Source: an uncultured Succiniclasticum sp.
GTDB taxonomy: Bacteria; Bacillota; Negativicutes; Acidaminococcales; Acidaminococcaceae
DNA length: 64,000 nt
Assembly: GCA_902801365.1 (NCBI GenBank)
Contig: CADCHY010000006.1
Span: 1-64,000 of the forward strand
Reading direction: 5' to 3'
The position numbers and the translations under genes are program-made. The notes under the pieces are model-generated. The model saw nothing but the letters and a program-made list of their open reading frames with translations. It ran no database searches and was not told where the DNA came from. Position 1 is the first letter of the stretch, and each line of letters opens with the position of its first letter. This document shows, piece by piece, positions 59,901-64,000 of the stretch.

Positions 59901-61862
59901 GTGGACGATTTAAAAAAGAAAACAACTGACGCTCCGGCGGAAATGTCTGCCGAAGAGGTGATGCAGAAATTTGATAAAGAGTCGAACAAGCGGGAGCCGG
60001 ACGGATTCTGGGGATATGTGATCTCCGCCATCTGCATCCTGTTTGCCTGCTTCCAGCTGTATACCGGCATCTTCGGTGTACTGGACGCGCACCTGCAGCG
60101 TACGATCCATCTGTGTTTCGGTATGGCGCTGATCTACCTGCTGTACCCGGCGCGGGCCAGCTGGTCTAAAAAATCCATGCACCCGGTGGATCTGGTATTT
60201 GCGTTACTCAGCGTGTTCGCGACGATGTACATTTTCTTCCAATACGATGAGCTGGTGCTCCGTGCCGGCATGAACACCGAAACGGATATCATGGTAGGTA
60301 TCCTGGGTATCGTGCTGGTATTTGAGGCGGCCCGCCGCACGGTCGGCTGGCCTATGATCACCGTGGCGCTGGTCTTCCTGGCATATGCTTTTGCCGGTCC
60401 CTATATGCCCGGCATCATGGCGCACCGCGGTGTAGGTTTTGACGAACTGGTAAGCCATCTGTACTTCACGACGGAAGGTATCTTCGGCGTGCCGATGGGC
60501 GTATCGTCTACGTTCATTTATCTGTTCATCCTGTTCGGCGCCTATCTGGAAGCTACCGGCCTTGGCAAGTTCTTCATTGATACGGCTAACGCTCTGGCAG
60601 GCTGGGCAGTGGGCGGTCCCGCCAAGGTTGCGGTCCTGTCTTCCGGTCTGATGGGCACGGTATCCGGTTCCTCCGTCGCCAACGTGGCAGGTACCGGTTC
60701 TTTTACCATCCCCATGATGAAAAAGTTAGGCTACCGTCCCGCTTTCGCCGGCGCGGTTGAAGCAGCGGCTTCCACCGGCGGTCAGCTGATGCCCCCCGTT
60801 ATGGGCGCAGCGGCGTTCCTGATGGCGGAATTCGTAGGCGTTCCTTATATCGATGTAGTCAAGGCGGCTGTGATTCCGGCAGTGCTGTATTACACCGGTA
60901 TCTGGATCGGCGTTCATTTTGAAGCGAAAAAATACGGCTTAAAGGGTACCCCCCGTGAAGAGTTGCCGAAGTTTGGCGAACTGCTGCGGGAAAAAGGTCA
61001 TCTGGCTATTCCCCTGATCATCATCGTGTACCTGCTGGTTACCGGTTATACTCCCATGCGGGCGGCTCTGTACGCCATCGCGCTGACCATCATCTGCGCC
61101 TGCCTGCGTAAGAGCACACGCATTACCCCCACGGATTTTGTCAATGGTCTGATCAACGGTTCCAAAGGTGTGCTGGGCGTACTGATCGCCTGCGCTACCG
61201 CCGGCATCATCATCGGCGTCGTAACCAAGACCGGCGTCGGTCTGAAGCTGGCTACCGCGCTGCTGGATCTGGCAGGCGGCCAGTTGCTGCCGGCCATGTT
61301 CTTCACCATGATCACGTCCCTGATTCTGGGTATGGGCGTTCCCACCACGGCAAACTACGTAATCACCTCGACCATTGCGGCTCCTGCTCTGGTACAGATG
61401 AATGTCCCGGTTCTGGCGGCGCACATGTTCGCGTTCTACTTCGGTATCGTGGCTGACGTTACGCCTCCGGTTGCCCTGGCGGCTTACGCAGGTTCCGGCA
61501 TCGCCGGCGCCAACCCCATGAAGACCGGCGTCAACGCGGCGAAGCTGGCAATCGCGGCTTTTATCGTGCCGTACATTTTCGTACTGGCGCCTGAGCTGCT
61601 GATGATCAACGCAACTGCCTTTACGGTACTGTTGTCCATGGTCACCGCCATACTCGGCATGTGGGGCCTGTCCCTGGCCATGATCGGTTTCTGCCAGCAT
61701 CCGCTGAACGTGTTGCAGCGTATCGTGTTCTTCCTGGGCGGTCTGTGCCTGATCATCCCGGGAACCATGACCGATATTGCAGGCGTAGCTGTACTGGCGC
61801 TTGGCTTCCTGTGGCAGAAACGTAACAAGGGCGGCGCCCTGAAAGCGGGTTCTGATGATTAA
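59901..61862 (+). CDS. TRAP transporter fused permease (TAXI type)
   Basis: 653 residues from GTG 59901, placed by GGTGAGG just upstream; an in-frame GTG at 59892 is possible. It starts with a charged cytosolic segment, then about four helices of the small DctQ-like unit (up to about 170) fused to the large DctM-like unit. The TRAP signatures GLMGTVSGSSVANVAGTGSFTIPMMKKLGYRP, AAASTGGQLMPPVMGAAAFLMAE and ILGMGVPTTANYVITSTIAAPAL are clear. It is a secondary, ion-driven importer and works with the 58268 lipoprotein. It is followed by a terminator. Confidence 0.94.
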   Translation: MDDLKKKTTDAPAEMSAEEVMQKFDKESNKREPDGFWGYVISAICILFACFQLYTGIFGVLDAHLQRTIHLCFGMALIYLLYPARASWSKKSMHPVDLVFALLSVFATMYIFFQYDELVLRAGMNTETDIMVGILGIVLVFEAARRTVGWPMITVALVFLAYAFAGPYMPGIMAHRGVGFDELVSHLYFTTEGIFGVPMGVSSTFIYLFILFGAYLEATGLGKFFIDTANALAGWAVGGPAKVAVLSSGLMGTVSGSSVANVAGTGSFTIPMMKKLGYRPAFAGAVEAAASTGGQLMPPVMGAAAFLMAEFVGVPYIDVVKAAVIPAVLYYTGIWIGVHFEAKKYGLKGTPREELPKFGELLREKGHLAIPLIIIVYLLVTGYTPMRAALYAIALTIICACLRKSTRITPTDFVNGLINGSKGVLGVLIACATAGIIIGVVTKTGVGLKLATALLDLAGGQLLPAMFFTMITSLILGMGVPTTANYVITSTIAAPALVQMNVPVLAAHMFAFYFGIVADVTPPVALAAYAGSGIAGANPMKTGVNAAKLAIAAFIVPYIFVLAPELLMINATAFTVLLSMVTAILGMWGLSLAMIGFCQHPLNVLQRIVFFLGGLCLIIPGTMTDIAGVAVLALGFLWQKRNKGGALKAGSDD

Positions 61863-61922
61863 CAGGCAGAAACCTGTGTAATCATTCTGTATTTGTTTTG
61901 ACAACTTAATACGTTTTTACTT

Positions 61923-61996
61923 CGCACCGGCTGTTCTTCCTTTTCCCTCCTTTCCATGATAAGGTTCGCATGAATAAGCCGGTGCGTTTATTTTTT
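61923..61996 (+). terminator. Terminator of the TRAP operon
   Basis: CGCACCGGCT (61923-61932) and AGCCGGTGCG (61977-61986) form a perfect stem around a 44-base loop, then TTTATTTTTT. Confidence 0.7.
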
Positions 61997-62180
61997 AAGA
62001 ACCGTTTTCATGAATATAAGGGCTGTTTTTTCATGAAATAATTATAAATATGTAGATTAAAATTGCGGGAATGCAGTTTGCCAACCATTCAAAGTTGGGA
62101 GTATTTATATATTTTTTACCTGATTACGACTAAACTTCACATTTTTCTCACATTTAAACGGTGTTAATGAAGTAGAAACG
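61997..62180. other. AT-rich spacer before the RNase J promoter
   Basis: No coding frame or recognised RNA is seen in this stretch. Confidence 0.4.
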
Positions 62181-62209
62181 TTGTTTTTCCGTTTTAATTG
62201 CAGTATAAT
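62181..62209 (+). promoter_or_regulatory. Promoter of the RNase J gene
   Basis: TTGTTT (62181-62186), 17-base spacer, TATAAT (62204-62209). Confidence 0.7.
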
Positions 62210-62256
62210 ATCAACAGAGTTGAAATGAGCGGAAATTTTATATATGGAGGTAAATT

Positions 62257-63921
62257 TTGGATAAGGTCTCAAATAAACTTAATATCATACCGCTTGGCGG
62301 TCTCGGCGAAATCGGGAAGAACATGACGGCGTTCCGTTACGGAAACGATATCATCCTGATTGACGCCGGTTTAATGTTTCCTGAAGACGATATGCTGGGA
62401 ATCGATCTGGTGATTCCCGATATTACTTATTTAGTTGAAAATCAGGACAAACTGAAAGGCATCTTTCTGACCCACGGTCATGAAGATCATATCGGGGCGC
62501 TGCCTTTTATTCTGAAACAGCTGGATGTGCCTGTTTACGGTACTGCTTTAACTCTCGGCATTCTGGAAGGGCGCCTGGAGGAGGCGGGGGTTTCTACCGC
62601 CAATTTAAACGTAATAAAGTCCGGCGACCGTGTGCGGGCCGGCGTTTTTAAACTGGAATTCATGCGTGTCAACCACAGTATCCCGGACGCGATTGGCATG
62701 GCGATCCATACACCGGTGGGCCTGATTGTCCACACCGGCGACTTTAAGATTGACCAGACGCCGGTAGACGGTCAGGTAATGGAACTGAACCGTTTCGCGG
62801 AATACGGTGACCGCGGCGTTCTTTTGATGATGGCGGACAGCACGAATGCGGAGCGTCCCGGTTATACCCAGAGCGAAAAGTTTGTGGGAGAAACGTTTGA
62901 TAACGAATTCCGCCACGCCAGACACCGTATCATTGTCGCCACATTCTCTTCCAATGTGCACCGTATCCAGCAGATCTGCGATACGGCTGTCAAGTTCAGA
63001 CGCAAGGTTGCGGTTATGGGCCGCAGCATGGTCAATGTTGTCAATATTTCCCTGAAGCTGGATTACCTGAAAGTGCCGGAGGGGCTGTTAATCGACATTG
63101 ACGACATCCGTAATTATTCCAATGACCAGATTGTTGTAATCTGTACAGGCAGCCAGGGCGAGCCTATGTCCGCCCTGACCCGTATGTCCATGGGTGAAAA
63201 CCGCAAAGTGCAGATCGTTCCCGGCGATACGGTGATTATTTCCGCTGCGCCGATTCCGGGTAACGAGAAGATGGTATCCAACACCATCAACCATTTATAT
63301 ATGCTGGGCGCGGAAGTGGTATATGAAAAGGCGAACGGTGTGCATGTTTCCGGCCATGCCAGCCAGGAAGAACTGAAACTCATGCACCATCTGGTCCGCC
63401 CGAAGTTTTTTATGCCCGTCCATGGTGAATACAGGCACCTTGTCAAACATGCCAGACTGGCAGAGAGCCTTGGCATGGATCCGAAAAACATCATGATTGC
63501 GCAAAACGGTTCTGTTGTGGAACTTTCCCGGGATAAGATCTGCATAAACGGTAAGGTTATGGCAGGCAAGGTGCTGATTGACGGCTTAGGCGTAGGCGAT
63601 GTGGGCAACATTGTGCTGCGCGACCGCCGGCAGTTGTCCCAGGATGGCATCATGATCGTTGTGGTCGGCGTGGACAGCGCGACAAACCAGATTGTGTCCG
63701 GTCCCGATATTGTTTCCCGCGGTTTTGTGTATGTGCGGGAAGCGGAAGACCTGATGGTCGAAGCAAAGGGCAGGGTCCAGGATGCGCTGGATAAATGTGA
63801 GGAGAGAAATCATACGGAATGGTCAACCCTTAAAGTTGCGATCCGTGATTCCCTGGGACGGTTTTTATTTGAAAAGACAAGGCGCCGTCCGATGATCATT
63901 CCGATCATTATGGAAGTGTAA
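62257..63921 (+). CDS. rnj: Ribonuclease J
   Basis: 554 residues with a TTG start (62257) set by GGAGGT (62245-62250). Beta-lactamase-fold RNase with both exo- and endonuclease activity in Firmicutes. N-terminal PLGGLGEIGKNMTAFRY; metal-binding THGHEDHIGALPF (about 74-86); HTGDFKIDQTP and the beta-CASP part with MADSTNAERPGYTQSE, CTGSQGEPMSALTRM and HVSGHASQEE; C-terminal FMPVHGEYRHLVKHARLA. Length matches RNase J1/J2. It complements PNPase encoded at 24588 in RNA decay. Only one copy is seen here, so J1 versus J2 is not assigned. Confidence 0.95.
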   Translation: MDKVSNKLNIIPLGGLGEIGKNMTAFRYGNDIILIDAGLMFPEDDMLGIDLVIPDITYLVENQDKLKGIFLTHGHEDHIGALPFILKQLDVPVYGTALTLGILEGRLEEAGVSTANLNVIKSGDRVRAGVFKLEFMRVNHSIPDAIGMAIHTPVGLIVHTGDFKIDQTPVDGQVMELNRFAEYGDRGVLLMMADSTNAERPGYTQSEKFVGETFDNEFRHARHRIIVATFSSNVHRIQQICDTAVKFRRKVAVMGRSMVNVVNISLKLDYLKVPEGLLIDIDDIRNYSNDQIVVICTGSQGEPMSALTRMSMGENRKVQIVPGDTVIISAAPIPGNEKMVSNTINHLYMLGAEVVYEKANGVHVSGHASQEELKLMHHLVRPKFFMPVHGEYRHLVKHARLAESLGMDPKNIMIAQNGSVVELSRDKICINGKVMAGKVLIDGLGVGDVGNIVLRDRRQLSQDGIMIVVVGVDSATNQIVSGPDIVSRGFVYVREAEDLMVEAKGRVQDALDKCEERNHTEWSTLKVAIRDSLGRFLFEKTRRRPMIIPIIMEV

Positions 63922-63928
63922 ACTAATT

Positions 63929-64000
63929 ATGGGGAAAACCTGTTTAACAAGAGAAATCTCTGAAGCCCGTCTTTCCTTACACCTGACAAATGAGGTAATA
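63929..64000 (+). CDS. Possible start of a further gene (cut by the window end)
   Basis: A frame from ATG 63929 is open to the last base (24 codons: MGKTCLTREISEARLSLH...). The ribosome site is weak and the visible part is too short to identify. Confidence 0.35.
   Translation, partial: MGKTCLTREISEARLSLHLTNEVI

Overview
The window is about 64 kb of chromosome from an anaerobic, diderm Firmicute, most likely a member of the Negativicutes and probably of the Acidaminococcaceae. Four things point there. Outer-membrane type V adhesins carry S-layer homology (SLH) domains, and SLH tethering of the outer membrane is typical of Negativicutes. Low-GC Firmicute signals are everywhere (strong AGGAGG ribosome binding sites, TTGACA/TATAAT promoters, a CGAAC-type LexA box, a lysine L-box, RNase J). 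H2-metabolising enzymes are present. A TAXI-type TRAP transporter is present. The genus is inferred, not shown.

Layout. 1-2.8 kb: the end of an M16C protease and a LysR regulator with a C-terminal frameshift. 3.2-24.1 kb: a surface-adhesin island with three trimeric autotransporters (3206, 14030, 18131), two classical autotransporters (7578, 10135), an exported protein of unknown function (6516), a serine recombinase (12908, minus strand) and a TnpB-type relic (13832). The third trimeric adhesin is split by an exact 11-bp tandem duplication, and losing one copy would restore a 1988-residue protein. 24.5-30.1 kb: pnp (with a one-base 3' frameshift), a class I aldolase, a monomeric [FeFe] hydrogenase and dUTPase.

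30.2-43.1 kb: a six-subunit Ech-type energy-converting [NiFe] hydrogenase (echABCDEF), then the maturation genes hypA, hypB, hypF, hypC, hypD and hypE. An AbiE-type toxin-antitoxin pair with its own promoters and operator sits between hypF and hypC. 43.3-46.7 kb: an unrecognised P-loop helicase-like gene divergent from a LexA-box-linked Y-family polymerase and a small protein. 46.8-50.1 kb: a lysine riboswitch followed by dapB-asd-dapA, with a second promoter after the riboswitch terminator. 50.2-50.4 kb: a small-RNA-like transcription unit with no family I recognise.

50.5-55.2 kb: NlpC/P60 peptidase, leucyl aminopeptidase, a PHP phosphoesterase and a P-loop/Asp23 fusion. 55.3-57.6 kb: sucC-sucD (succinate-CoA ligase). 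57.7-61.9 kb: a small unknown protein and a TAXI-TRAP transporter (binding lipoprotein, DUF1850 protein, fused permease). 62.2-63.9 kb: RNase J. I saw no rRNA, tRNA or CRISPR array.

How it fits together: the metabolic genes suggest a fermenter that disposes of electrons as H2 through both a soluble [FeFe] enzyme and a membrane ion-pumping [NiFe] enzyme. The adhesin island looks like a diversifying surface repertoire. All functional assignments come from reading motifs by eye; no database search was run.
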